This document shows positions 1 to 10,166 of a stretch of 64,000 nucleotides of DNA, in pieces; the first letter of the stretch is position 1; each line of letters begins with the position of its first letter. Position numbers and translations under genes: made by a program. The notes beneath the pieces are model-generated. The model did no database searches, was not told where the DNA came from, and saw only the letters and a program-made list of their open reading frames with translations. Origin of the DNA: Gigaspora rosea (Eukaryota > Glomeromycota > Glomeromycetes > Diversisporales > Gigasporaceae); contig QKWP01000632.1 of NCBI GenBank assembly GCA_003550325.1, positions 79,795-143,794 of the forward strand. The letters are read 5' to 3'.

Positions 1-520
1 ATATAAAGAATATAATAGTTTATTTTTTTTGGTTTCATTTTTTTAATTTTTTTTGGTTTCGTTTTTTTTGGATTTATTTTTTTTGTCATTTTTTTTATAA
101 TAATATATAATATATATAATATTTAAAATATAATATATAATAAAAAAATAAAATTTTATATTAAATAGCAAAAACTTGTGAATATTGTATAATTAATAAA
201 TTAAAATATTATATAATAATAATAAATAAAAAAAAATTTATAATTAAATTGTGAAAACTTGCGAAAACCTGTAAAATGTTCAAAAAGTATGATTATGTGA
301 ATATAATAATTATTAATTGATATCATATTCGATATAACCAGATATATATCGATTACTATCACTATCGATAGCTGATAGTAATCGATAGGGTATTAACTGG
401 ATATTAATCGATTACTATTACTATCGATAGTAATTGATAGGAGTGTTGATAATCGATATATATCTTACCGATTAGTAATCGATATATATCTATATATAAA
501 ATTTGCTGATGATAGGACTT
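1..520. repeat. AT-rich DNA with clustered ATCGAT words
   Basis: No gene is visible. From about 310 to 505 the hexamer ATCGAT and relatives (TATCGATAG, TAATCGAT) recur on both strands and form local palindromes. This resembles the word-rich ends of the hAT-like elements elsewhere in the window, but no terminal repeat or target duplication could be fixed here. The first 250 bases are poly-T/poly-A low-complexity sequence. Confidence 0.5.
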
Positions 521-1283
521 CAGATTCATGCGAGATGACTGAAATAGAGCTGAAAAAGATTTCTCCTTGTGGGTTTGGTTCTCCGGGCGGAAGACTTCGT
601 TGCTATCAAAAATGTAGTAGGGCTAAAACCCTAAAGTTTTTTGTCAAAAATGTGGAAGTTTAGATGGAAACATACTCTTGGTTATTTATACTTTTCTACA
701 AAACGTAAAACTTACACTCTTTTCAAGTTTTGATATCTTGCTATTTCTTTTTGGTTTTTTCGAAATTTTGCCAAAAAGTAGGCAATTCAGCTTACCCTCC
801 AAAAGATCAACGGTGTTTACTCCTTCCAAATTAGGAATATGTCTACCTAATCAGAATCAAGTCACAAGTAAATTTAGAATCCTGCGAAATAAACAGTGAC
901 ACGTGAGATATTTTGGTAGAAAATTCGAGATAAAATTTCTTTTTAGAACTTTCTTATAGGCGTAATTTTGTTTTTTTCAATGTACATAATACTTAGGCAG
1001 AATTTGCTGCACAGTATTATAATTTTTACTACTATTAGTATTAGTATTAGTATTAGTATTTGTTATTTCTTTCTTTTTTCTCATTTTTTTTATAGGATTA
1101 GTCAGTTCTGCTTTGTATATAGGCTTTTCTTTGTTTCTATCGTCTTACATCTTTTTTCTTTGTTATCATTTTTGGTCTTTCGTTTAGATTCGAAGTTATT
1201 TTCCTCTTTTTTATGTTCCCTTTATTTCTTTTGTTTTTTATTTTTCTTGAATAGTAGTAAACAGGTAGTAGTATATGATATTA
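521..1283 (+). other. Unrecognised stretch with a broken zinc-ribbon-like piece
   Basis: No intact gene. At 601-615 the plus strand reads C-Y-Q-K-C and at 642-653 C-Q-K-C. The two are in different frames, separated by a T-run, as expected for a CxxC...CxxC zinc ribbon broken by a one-base slip. The open frame at 678-899 that follows shows no motif I know, and 968-1291 is a T-rich frame with biased composition. The position just upstream of a LINE 3' end suggests, without proving, retroelement debris. Confidence 0.3.
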
Positions 1284-1540
1284 TTACCTGACCCCACCAT
1301 TGACGTTAGGTGGGAGGAATTTGAAGAGAAATCCTATAAACTTGGTGGCATTGACGTTGAGACTCTATTTTCTCAGGAGCGTGGTGTGATAAGTCATATT
1401 TGGGCACTCATAGAAGTAGCCAAATAATGTTGGACCTATATATTAGGTATAATATTAATTAGTTTACAGTTGTAAACTGTTTGCAGAATTAATAAACTAG
1501 TTAGGCTTTAGCGAGGCCGTCAAAGTTAAAAAAAAAATTC
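1284..1540 (+). mobile_element. LINE 3'-end fragment with short A-tail
   Basis: This segment aligns by eye with the reverse complement of 24411-24600, the 3' end of the LINE on the minus strand. Shared blocks include GTATTTGGGCACTC-like sequence, TATATTAGGT, a GCTTTAGCGAG/GCTCTAGCGAG block and the terminal GxCCGTCAAAG. It ends in a run of nine A residues at about 1528-1538. This is a 5'-truncated plus-strand insertion with no coding sequence left. Confidence 0.65.
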
Positions 1541-1615
1541 ATTTTACTTGAGGATTTTAAACCTTGCCTGTGATTCCTCAAATGTCCATGGTGTTAAGCA
1601 TTGCATGCCAAACAC

Positions 1616-2330
1616 CTATTTCGCGATCACTAAATTGATAATCTGGGGATAGAGGCTTTCAAGGCTTGAATAAAGCTCAATAATATTTTTTTGGCCTTTA
1701 TGCCAATTAAGAAATAAGGTGTGCCAATTTATATCAGCAAGAGTTCTTCGTTTTAAGTGATAGTCAAAAAAAAACTTCAAAAGGGCATAATCGGACCAAT
1801 TATTTGGCAAACAGGAAGGAACATGATATTGACGAATAAATGATTGTACTTCAGGGTTTTCAAGTTCAAAAGTTGCATTTCAGTATATTTATAAATCTTT
1901 AGCCTTTGCCACACTTCATTTGGAAACGAACCTTCGATCCGGTCTTTAATATTAAAATTCTTATAAATCTCTAGAGCACAAAAATTATTATCTATTTTTG
2001 AAACATATAATACACGTTTTCTACTTGCAGTTTGTAAAAGAGACAACTTATAGCCCGATCTAGTATAATTCCATTCAGAGTTTGAAGATGAACTAATTCC
2101 AAAAATAATTTTATATTCACCAAGTGAAAAGGATATAGGAATAAATTGTACGTTTAATAAGATTATTAATTCATTTGTTCATCCAAGTACCAAAAATCCA
2201 GAATAGCGCATTTGATTATTAAAAATCTCCTTATATACCATTGAAATTGCTAATGTTAGATCCGGTTTTATGCTAGAAAAAGAACCACTTTTACAATAAT
2301 AGCTAGGCAAAAAAGAACTTTCGGAGTAGT
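1616..2330 (-). pseudogene. Pseudogene of unrecognised protein family
   Basis: The minus strand has a long coding-like track with one in-frame stop near 2190 and one frameshift near 1810. The reading passes through LTLAISMVYKEIFNNQ, then after the stop SFSLGEYKIIFGISSSSN and KLSLLQTASRKRVLYVSKID, then NEVWQRLKIYK, and in the shifted frame HLKRRTLADINWHTLFLNWH and ELYSSLESLYPQ. Hydrophobic spacing and lack of low complexity argue that this once encoded a folded protein. I do not recognise the domain; a lineage-specific repeated family is possible. No start codon, splice sites or promoter could be assigned. The decay means it is very unlikely to be functional. Confidence 0.5.
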
Positions 2331-2349
2331 TAATAATAACTGTCATAAA

Positions 2350-2940
2350 AAATTTATGTTCTTTAAAATTATTTTAGTCTTTTGACCAATTCGAATAGGA
2401 AAATATACTTCTTTTTTTTTATTAATACTAGAAAGTCGCCACCAATATTGTGAGTAGGCACCATAATGGTGTTTTCGTCTAATAACCCATTCTCTACTAA
2501 CGTAACAGTAAGATTTCTATTTTTTTCTAATCTCTAAACCCAAACTTTGCAGATTTGCAATATATTATAAAATTACTATTAATTATACTTATCCCTAGAT
2601 TCTATATATACTTATATATAATTTTATATTGATCTTATCTGAATTGGCAATTAATATAATTATTAGATTACCGGATTGATAAAAATAAAATTATTTTGAT
2701 TATTTATTGATAAAATAAAAAATGTGTGTTATTTATAGCGATCTGTTAGTAATCCGTCGCCATGGCAACACCATAATCAACCAATCAAAATCTATCGTGT
2801 GATTCGCATGACAACTGATACAATCAGTCGTCACATGAATCACATGATCGATTTTGATTGGTCATCATATATAGAAATTTATTAATTTATTATAATTAAT
2901 TAAAAAATAATACAAACAAAATTGAAATCTATCTAAAAGC
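2350..2940. other. Intergenic AT-rich DNA with inverted short motifs
   Basis: No gene is visible. Around 2775-2870 the motif ATTGGT/ACCAATCAAAATC and the blocks CACATGAATCACATGAT and TGTGATTCGCATGA face each other, giving a weak inverted repeat near a CGTCGCCATGGCAACACC segment. It may be the relic of a small inverted-repeat element, but no duplication can be read. Confidence 0.3.
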
Positions 2941-2944
2941 AAAT

Positions 2945-3655
2945 TGTTACTAAACTAAAACAAACAAAAACTCCCACGGTGCTCTTCCGTCAATTCAGAA
3001 CCCAAACACTTTGTTTTTCTATAAGACGCCAAACAAAAATTAATATCGACATCAGTAGCTCCAATTACGACAACTCCAACAATGATGACTCCATTAGCGA
3101 TAAAGTGCATAATCACAAATTCTAAACAAAAACTATCTAAAAAAAAGTTAGTTTCAATAAAAAAAAACCAAAGGAAAAAAACTAAAGTAAAAAAAAACCT
3201 TATCTTAAGCCATTAAAGTTCTATTTTACTGGTTTTAAACAAATTATCTAGAGAAAAAAAATTAAAAAAATAAAAAACGAAACATATAAAAAAAAATAAA
3301 AAAAACCAAACCAAAAAATGAAAAAATGAAATAAAAACGAAATAAAAAAAAATACAACACAAAAAAAAATAATAAAAAATAGAAAAAATGAACCAAAAAA
3401 ATAAAAAAAAACCAATCCATAAAAAAAACAAAAAATATAAAAAAAACAAATAAAAAAAACCAAATAAAAAAAAAGAAAATAAAACTAAAAACAAAACTAA
3501 TAAGATGAAAAATATAAAAAAATAAAAAATAAAAAAAAGCAAAAAAAACAAAAAAAACCCCAGTTCAAAAAAAAACTAAACTAAAAAAAAAAATCAAAAA
3601 AAAACAAAAAACAAAAAAAAAGATAAAAATAAAATTTTAAACTAAAAAAAAAGAA

Positions 3656-3689
<34 letters not shown>

Positions 3690-4300
3690 TAAAAAAATAA
3701 AATAAAAAAAGAAATCCTGACAGACTAGCGAAATTGTCTTTTTTATTAAACCAGAAAAAAAAACTCTCCAAAAAAACAAATACTGAATATAAAGTTTTTT
3801 TGTATAGTCATTTCCCAAACTACCAAAAAAAATTAAAAAAATTATATAACAAAAAAAAATAAATAAATAAAAACCAAAAAAAAATAAAAAAATCTTTTTA
3901 CTTTAAGTCCTAGTGAAAAGAAAACACTCGTAAAAGGGCAAAAAGCAAAAGCAGCCTCAAAACAACGAAATTGCACAACTCCAAGACAACTTCAAGACAA
4001 CTCCAAGATAGCTCCAAGATGGCTCCAAAATGGCTCCAAGAAGACTTAAAAAAAAAGAAATATTATTAAAGACAAAAAAAAAAAGAAACCAAAAAAAAAG
4101 CTTACAGAAATTTGGGTCTAGAAAAAACAAAAAACAAAAAAAAAAGTATTCAAAAAGGACAAGATTTGCTAACTAAATACAAAAAAAGAAGAAAAGCAAG
4201 AAAAGAAAAAAAAAAGAAACCAAAAAAAAAGCTTACAGAAATTTGGGTCTAGAAAAAACAAAAAACAAAAAAAAAAGTAATTATCATTGTTTATATATGA
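2945..4300. repeat. A-rich low-complexity block with tandem pieces
   Basis: Mostly A-runs broken by ACC, ATG or AATAAA, with a (TA)n run at 3661-3684. At 3970-4040 the phrase AACTCCAAGA/GGCTCCAA repeats. A 70-base piece containing GCTTACAGAAATTTGGGTCT occurs twice, at about 4080-4150 and 4210-4280 (spacing about 131). The overall make-up and the end, TTATATATGATC near 4290, resemble 15400-16400, so both may be copies of one A-rich repeat. Long frames on the opposite strand here are F/L/I-rich artefacts. Confidence 0.6.
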
Positions 4301-4662
4301 TCGGTAATCTCTAAAATAACTGGTTGATCATTTAAGGGTCGCATAGCAACAGGTCGCATTTCCTTTTTGCTATAAAAAATTTATTAATAATAACTTTTTT
4401 AAAGAGAATAGAAATTTGTTGCACCCGCGACATGTCGCATCCCTGATTCCGACCAATCAAATCATACGATTTTGTAGACAAAAAATTTTAAGTTTTAAAA
4501 ATTAAAAATTTTACTAGTAAAATATAAAATAAATAAGCGATATCAAAGTATATAATATAAAGTTTTATTCTAAACATCTGTTTCTAAGTCATAAAGATAT
4601 ATTGTCTCAGTAAAAAAATAACGTTTTATAAGAAAAATCAAAAATTTTGATCGTTAGTACAT

Positions 4663-4919
4663 GGGCTGCCATCAATAGAAATAAGGCAGATTGACATTTT
4701 AAAAAAAATTAATACCTTAACTTTTACAGCGCATATTTCTATGGATTTTGAGGCTATCTTGATGATTTAATATTCAAAAAAATGCTTAGATCGTAGGCTT
4801 TCTTTTGAATATTAAATCATCAAGATAGCTTCAATATTCATCAAGATATGCGCTATGAAAGTTAAGATATTAATTTTTTTTAAAATATCAATCTGCCTTA
4901 TTTCTATTGACGGCAGCCC
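4663..4919. mobile_element. 257-bp foldback element, ACAT target duplication
   Basis: Near-perfect inverted arms of about 115 bp start GGGCTGCCATCAATAGAAAT and end in the complement of GGGCTGCCGTCAATAGAAAT. It is flanked by ACAT on both sides (4659-4662, 4920-4923). The sister copy at 6639-7271 supplies the empty site near 6885 (GTTAGCACATATAAAAC), so the insertion boundaries are direct. Because the ends could also be read as T...A, the duplication may be CA rather than ACAT. A related element with the same target lies at 46363-46605. Confidence 0.8.
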
Positions 4920-4975
4920 ACATATAAAACTTTTTTTTACTAATATAATCTATATTTATGTTTAAGTATTACATG

Positions 4976-5214
4976 TATACATGAGGACGAAATTATTTCG
5001 AGTTCTAAAACCCGAAATTAAAATTTGAAGACGAAATTGTTTTTGACCTATTTTACTTGAAAAACGAAATTATTTGATACTTTTTTTGAATAGACGAAAT
5101 TATAAGAAACATATCTATATAAATTTTATTTGCTCTTCCTTATAAAAAATTTTAATTTTCTCTAATGAAGACGAAATAGGTCTTTTTTAAAAATCAATTT
5201 CGGTGGCATCACTA
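4976..5214. mobile_element. hAT-like MITE with ACGAAATT words
   Basis: Flanked by the perfect 8-bp duplication ATTACATG (4968-4975, 5215-5222). The sister element at 6639-7271 shows the uninterrupted site (AATTATATG near 6940). The right end reads CACTA, a canonical hAT end; the left end is diverged (TATAC). The word ACGAAATT or its complement recurs about five times, near both ends. At 239 bp it is non-coding. Confidence 0.75.
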
Positions 5215-5831
5215 ATTACATGTAAAATTTTATGCTAAACAACTTTTTCTAAGTTAAAATGGTAGATTGTTTTAGTAAAAAAAACTTTTATATGTGCTAA
5301 CTTTGGAAATTTTTGATTTTTTTATAAACCGTTTTTTTTACTAAGACAACCTATCTTTATAACTTAGAAAAAGTTGTTCAGAATAAAATTTTACGTTATA
5401 TAACGTGCTATTTTATATATATTTTACACTTTATTAAGTAAAATTTTAAATTTTTAAAAAATAAAATTTTTTGCCTATAAAATCATGCAATTTGATTGGT
5501 TGAAGCAGGGTGTGACATGTCACAGGTGCAACAAATTTATTTTCTCTTTTTTAAAAATATTTACTATAAGAGAATTTCTATTTGTACACGTAGTGTATGT
5601 ACACGGGTAATGTAAAAACAAACTGATATCTTAAAATTTTGATTATGAAACCATCTTTTATCTTTTAATAAAAAAAATTCCTTGAGAAATTTTGGTATAA
5701 ATAACCCTCACCATAATCCCAAACCCACCCTTACCCTAACCATAAGCAAGGGTTTAATTTTTCGTTTGTAAACCTTGTTTTGATTGATATGTTACACAAT
5801 TTGTAAATCAATAAATTATACTCGTATATAA

Positions 5832-5997
5832 GGGGCGTGCCATTTATCACGTGATATTTTTTACTTAGTAGCTTTCACCATCCATATATGGTGTGATTAC
5901 TTTATCTAATTCTGATTGATTAATATAATATATAAACGTGATCACTATTTCTGACCATGTATCCATGGTAAAAATCACGTGATAAATGGCATGCCCC
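5832..5997. mobile_element. Harbinger-like MITE, TAA duplication
   Basis: Terminal inverted repeats start GGGGCGTGCCATTTATCACG and end in CGTGATAAATGGCATGCCCC, flanked by TAA on each side (5829-5831, 5998-6000). A 3-bp TWA target with GGG-starting ends fits the PIF/Harbinger superfamily. It lies inside a wider, weaker inverted pair (TACACGTAGTG at about 5586 and CACTACGTGTA at about 6002), probably an older host element. Confidence 0.7.
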
Positions 5998-5998
5998 T

Positions 5999-6638
5999 AA
6001 ACACTACGTGTAAATTAATAAATTTTCTTACTATAATTTACTATAGTAATTTATATATATACGTATATAGTAAAAAGATCAAATTATCTCACTTTAAAGC
6101 TAAATTTCTTCACAACTAGTGATTCAATTTTGCTTAAATTTTAACTATATCTTTATCATATGCACCTTAAATAGACAAGCTCATACAACTGCATATTGGT
6201 TGCAAATTATTTAAAATATCTTTTTTTTTAAAAAAATTTTTTCTTTTTTTCAAATACAGTAAATAGTACATACTTAATTATTAAAATAAAACAATGTTAA
6301 GACAATAAAAATAATATAATAAGTTAGATTAAAACCTATTTTATTTAATAATAAAAAATTTTTAATAATTAATTAATAAAAATAAAAAAACTTTTCCTTA
6401 ATTGTCATAATTATGAAATTTTTTGAGATGCAAATCTTTTTGCACTGGCTCTTAACTCTTTTATACAAAAATAAATAAGAGTTAACTTTTTAAATAAGAA
6501 AAAAATTACAAAAAATTTTTTAAAAATATATTTTAATTAATATCTTTATGAATTTGAAAGTTTAAAAATTGCTACTATGCAAATAGCTTTAGATTTTAAT
6601 AAAACTATGTTTAAAATTTTATAAAAAATAATTATTAA
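5999..6638. other. AT-rich DNA, no gene seen
   Basis: Apart from the right arm of the weak inverted pair at 6002-6012, I see only A/T runs and no coding frame, tRNA-like fold or repeat with a clear boundary. Confidence 0.5.
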
Positions 6639-7271
6639 GGGAATAGAAATTTGTTGCACCCACGACATGTCGCACCCCGATTCGGCCAATCAAATTGCAC
6701 GATTTTGTAGGCAAAAAATTTTATTTTTTAAAAATTCAAAATTTTACTAGTAAAATGTAAAAATAAATAAGCGATATCAAAACATCTAATGTAAAATTTT
6801 ATTCTGAACAACTTTTTTTAAGTCATAAAGATAGATTATCTTAGTAAAAAAACGTTTTATAAGAAAATCAAAAATTTTGAACGTTAGCACATATAAAACT
6901 TTTTTTTTACTAATATAAATCTATCTTTATGTTTAAGAATTATATGTAAAATTTTATGCTAAACAACTTTTTCTAAGTTAAAAAGTAGATTATTTTAGTA
7001 AAAAAAAAGTTTTATATGTGCTAACTTTGAAAATTGTTGATTTTTCTTATAAAACGTTTTTTTACTAAGATAATCTATCTTTATGACTTAGAAAAAGTTG
7101 TTCAGAATAAAATTTTACGTTATATGGCACGCTATTTTATATAAATTTTACACTTTATTATGTAAAAATTTTAATTTTTTAAAAAAAATTTTTTTTGCCT
7201 ATAAAATCGTGCGATTTGATTGGCCGAACCAGGGGTGCGACATGTCGCGGGTGTGACAAATTTATTTTCCC
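6639..7271. mobile_element. Intact 633-bp foldback element with 9-bp duplication
   Basis: Sister copy of 4404-5546 without the two insertions. The ends GGGAATAGAAATTTGTTGCA and its complement are flanked by the perfect 9-bp duplication AATTATTAA (6630-6638, 7272-7280). The arms carry ACGACATGTCGCACC and GGTGCGACATGTCGCGG. The interior is one long imperfect palindrome around CATATAAAAC with no coding sequence. It serves as the empty-site reference for both insertions in the other copy. Confidence 0.85.
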
Positions 7272-7319
7272 AATTATTAAATATCAAAGTTGATATAATA
7301 ATATTAAAATCATTAATTT

Positions 7320-7490
7320 ACTATATATGTTGTAAGTAGAAATAGAATTTAAGTAAATTTGGTATTTATATATAAAACTACCATTTTGTGATTGTTTTAT
7401 TATATGTACACCCTAACTCTATTTTAACCAAAAAATTTCAAATCTACTTAAATTCTATTCCTACCTATAACATATATACTATATATAATT
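7320..7490. repeat. Palindromic MITE-like repeat
   Basis: Inverted arms: TATGTTGTAAGTAGAAATAG with GAATTTAAGTA on the left and its complement with CTATTCCTACCTATAACATA on the right, around a 60-base spacer. It is flanked by TA-rich sequence, so a TA target duplication is possible but cannot be distinguished from the local composition. Confidence 0.5.
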
Positions 7491-7531
7491 TATTAGTAAA
7501 ACTAAGTTTAAAAGAATTTTTATATTTTATA

Positions 7532-7871
7532 CAGTGCAGGACAGTATAAATCAACACCCAACGTGCCAAATTTTGAAATACATACTCAATTCTGGTTGGC
7601 TAGTATAATGTAGTCAATTGTGATTGGCCAAAAATTACATATGAGTTTTTTTTATATATATTAAATACCAAATTTTCAATTTCATAGTAAACTTTAAATT
7701 AATATAACCTTTTAAAAATAAAATAAAATAAAAATCATTTCTAGCCAAATTATAGCTTAGCCTTAAAGCTACAAATTGGTAAAAAATTCTTTAAAAAATT
7801 TTTATTTTTAAGTTATATCAATTTTTGTAAAATACATATGAAAAGACGTTAGTTTATAGTATTTTGCACTG
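7532..7871. mobile_element. Tc1/mariner-like MITE
   Basis: The ends are CAGTGCAGGACAGTATAAAT and the complement of CAGTGCAAAATACTATAAAC, each flanked by TA. The 8 bases on either side do not match, so TA is the better target reading and the hAT alternative is disfavoured. The interior contains GATTGGCTAG/GATTGGCCA motifs and no open frame. Confidence 0.6.
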
Positions 7872-8794
7872 TATAAACAAATATTTAAAGTTTAATTTTT
7901 GTTTTTATTTAATAAACAAATTAAATTAAAAAATTAAATTTTAAAATAAAGAAAAAATGTATTAATGCAGTAAAGGTTTATATAATTTAGTGCATGTGTG
8001 TTGTAATGCACCCATCTGATAAACCAATCAGATTGTAGAATCAGGTGTAATATAAAATTGAAAAAATAGCAATATTTTAAAATTCACTAGTGGCCCATAA
8101 TTTGCTTATAAAACTACTTTTTATAAAAAATTCCTTGCAAAATTTTACTATAAAACACTTTTTTTTACCTATGGAACGCTCTTACCCTACTCTAACCCTA
8201 ATTAACAAAAAGAATAGACTATTTGGTTGGTTTGATTTCACATTACACAGATTTTATAGGGTCGTTACAACTCACTTATGCTAAATTATTAAATTCTTTA
8301 TTAATAGCTTACAATAAATTTATTGTTTTTAAATAGCATATTTGTGCATAATAACATGCAGGGGTGTAATTTCAAATTTCAGCCTAAATTAACCTTAATT
8401 CAGACCATTACTCAAAATAACACCCAGCATGCTATTACACACAAATATGTGTACTAAAATTTAATTTAAAAGCTACTGCTAATAAATTTTATTTTTTTTA
8501 TATAAAAATAATTAAATAAATTATATTAAAACCTTTTTTAACTTTCAAAAAAAAAAATCTAAATTAAAAAACTTTAAATTTTATTACTAAAAAAATTTAT
8601 TAATTTTTATTTGAGGTATCAATCTTTTTGACTGACCTATATTTAATTTATAAATATTTATAGTTTAATATTATAATATATACTTCCTTAAAAGGTATAC
8701 TTAAAATATTATTAATAATATTTTTTTAACTTGCTATATTACAAGTGCTGTATTATCATTAATAAAACAATCTATATTAAGTATGGTAGATATA
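7872..8794. other. AT-rich intergenic DNA with one small palindrome
   Basis: At 8333-8453 a palindrome (AGCATATTTGTGCATAATA ... complement) surrounds a core with AATTTCAGCCTAAATTAA. The core resembles 34377-34444 and 63740-63795, so this is a third relative of that small repeat. The open frame at 8090-8284 shows no recognisable domain and is not called. Confidence 0.45.
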
Positions 8795-9000
8795 CAGTCA
8801 ACTCTATCTAGTCTGAATTGCCAGGACTGCTGATTTTTACTATGTAAAAATTTGAAAAAGTTCAGTTCTCAAAAGGAATTATATATGGCTAATCCGAACT
8901 TTATAATAAAATTTACAAATGTTCTAGAAGATTTTGTTCGGATTAGAGAGAATTTAATAGGTCCGAATTAGAGAGGGATCAGAATAGAGAGAGGCGACTG
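8795..9000. mobile_element. Tc1/mariner- or pogo-like MITE
   Basis: The ends are CAGTCAACTCTATCTAGTCT and the complement of CAGTCGCCTCTCTCTATTCT, flanked by TA (8793-8794, 9001-9002). CAGTC-GNCTC-type ends with a TA target are typical of pogo/Tigger-like relatives of Tc1/mariner. The element is 206 bp with no coding sequence. Confidence 0.7.
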
Positions 9001-9002
9001 TA

Positions 9003-9800
9003 CCTAATTCGGTACACTAATGGTATCTTATGAACTATTGATCAGAATCGCATGATTTGGTACCATTCGATTCATCTCATCGGACAAATAGAATGATACC
9101 AAAATCACACGATTCTGATCAATAATCCACAAGACATCAACCTTTAACTAAAATAAACAATATTTAGAAAATTTTGAATTATACATTAAACGGAGAATAC
9201 TTTTGCCGTTTTCAATGATCTTTCCACCAAAATGATCGCCTTGAATACACGAGACTAAAATCGCTAAAATCTGGTAGATTTCATATTGTTTTTATCAAAA
9301 ATGATACGAAAATCCTTAACCACATGATCAGATTTTATCGATTTTAAACTCGTGGAATCATGTCTTCAAAGGCAGTCATTTTGGCGGTAAATCATCGAAA
9401 ACAGCCAGTCTTTCAAAAGTTATCCATCATCATATATGAATTTCAAAAATAGCTTATTTCGGTTAAAGGGTACCGTATTATCTCGAGAAGGAATTGCGTG
9501 GTATTGGTATCTCGATTCGTCTAGATGAGACAAATCGAATGGCACCAAAATCATTCAGTCAAGATTGATGGTTCGCGAGATATCGTTGGTCGTCAAATTA
9601 GGCACTGCGCCAAATTAGTAATGTATTTTTTAAATAAAATTTAACAAATGATATCGATATAGTGTGATCTAGTTATTAGAATTAGGTGATTTTGGTATCA
9701 TTCGATACGCCTTGACGAGTTGAATCAAATGGTGCCAAAATCATGCAATCCCGATAACCAGATCACAAAATATTCGTTGTAGAACTTAGCTGCGCCAAAT
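9003..9800. repeat. Cluster of four palindromic modules
   Basis: Three imperfect palindromes of roughly 120-145 bp (about 9020-9142, 9462-9605 and 9658-9776) share the same core: left arm TGATTTTGGTATCATTCGAT-like, a short loop with GATGAG/GACGAG, and right arm ATCGAATGGCACCAAAATCA-like. A fourth, unrelated palindrome spans 9198-9412 (CCGTTTTCAATGATCTTTCC ... complement). GCGCCAAATTAG occurs at 9608 and 9794. No coding frame exists. Confidence 0.55.
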
Positions 9801-10166
9801 TAGACAGATCTACTTTATACGTATAGTAACATATCAGATATTAAGTTTTTATTCATTTGATGAAAGCAAGTTTATTTTCAAGTAATTGGACAAACAAATA
9901 AATAAATTCATAACTATTAATTGAACTGATTTGTTTCTTGAAAATTTAAGCGTAGTTTACCATTTTGATATTTCATAAGAAACTGCGGGTAATATATCTA
10001 TTGCTAATAGGCTTAATTCCTATTATTGAAAACAAATAAAAATTAATTTAACTAATTTATAATAAATAAAAATAACTTATTTTTGTTCAAATATTACACT
10101 AAATAAAATCACATTCTGAATTTTAAACTTTCAGAAAATTATAATCATGCCGCATACATTGTCAGG
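9801..10166. other. Downstream flank of the SIR2-like gene
   Basis: Plain AT-rich DNA between the palindrome cluster and the stop codon of the minus-strand gene. It would hold that gene's 3' UTR and polyadenylation signal; AATAAA-like strings on the minus strand are too common here to single one out. Confidence 0.4.

Larger units (their letters stand above)
4404..5546. mobile_element. Foldback element with 9-bp duplication (MULE-like), interrupted twice
   Basis: The ends are inverted: GAGAATAGAAATTTGTTGCA at the left and its complement TGCAACAAATTTATTTTCTC at the right. The element is flanked by the perfect 9-bp duplication TTTTTTAAA (4395-4403 and 5547-5555). Both arms carry GACATGTCGCA/TGACATGTCA and the long AT-rich sequence shared with the copy at 6639-7271. 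A 9-bp target duplication with very long inverted arms is typical of Mutator-like elements; no transposase is present. Two later insertions sit inside (4663-4919 and 4976-5214). Without them it matches the 633-bp copy closely. Confidence 0.8.

Noticed and set aside
3213..3551. 112-aa minus-strand frame rich in F/L
   Set aside because: It is the translation of A-runs on the plus strand; the composition is nearly all F, L, I, V, S and there is no domain.
7532..7871. hAT reading of the CAGTG-ended MITE
   Set aside because: The 8-bp flanks (ATTTTATA, TATAAACA) do not match, while TA on both sides fits Tc1/mariner.
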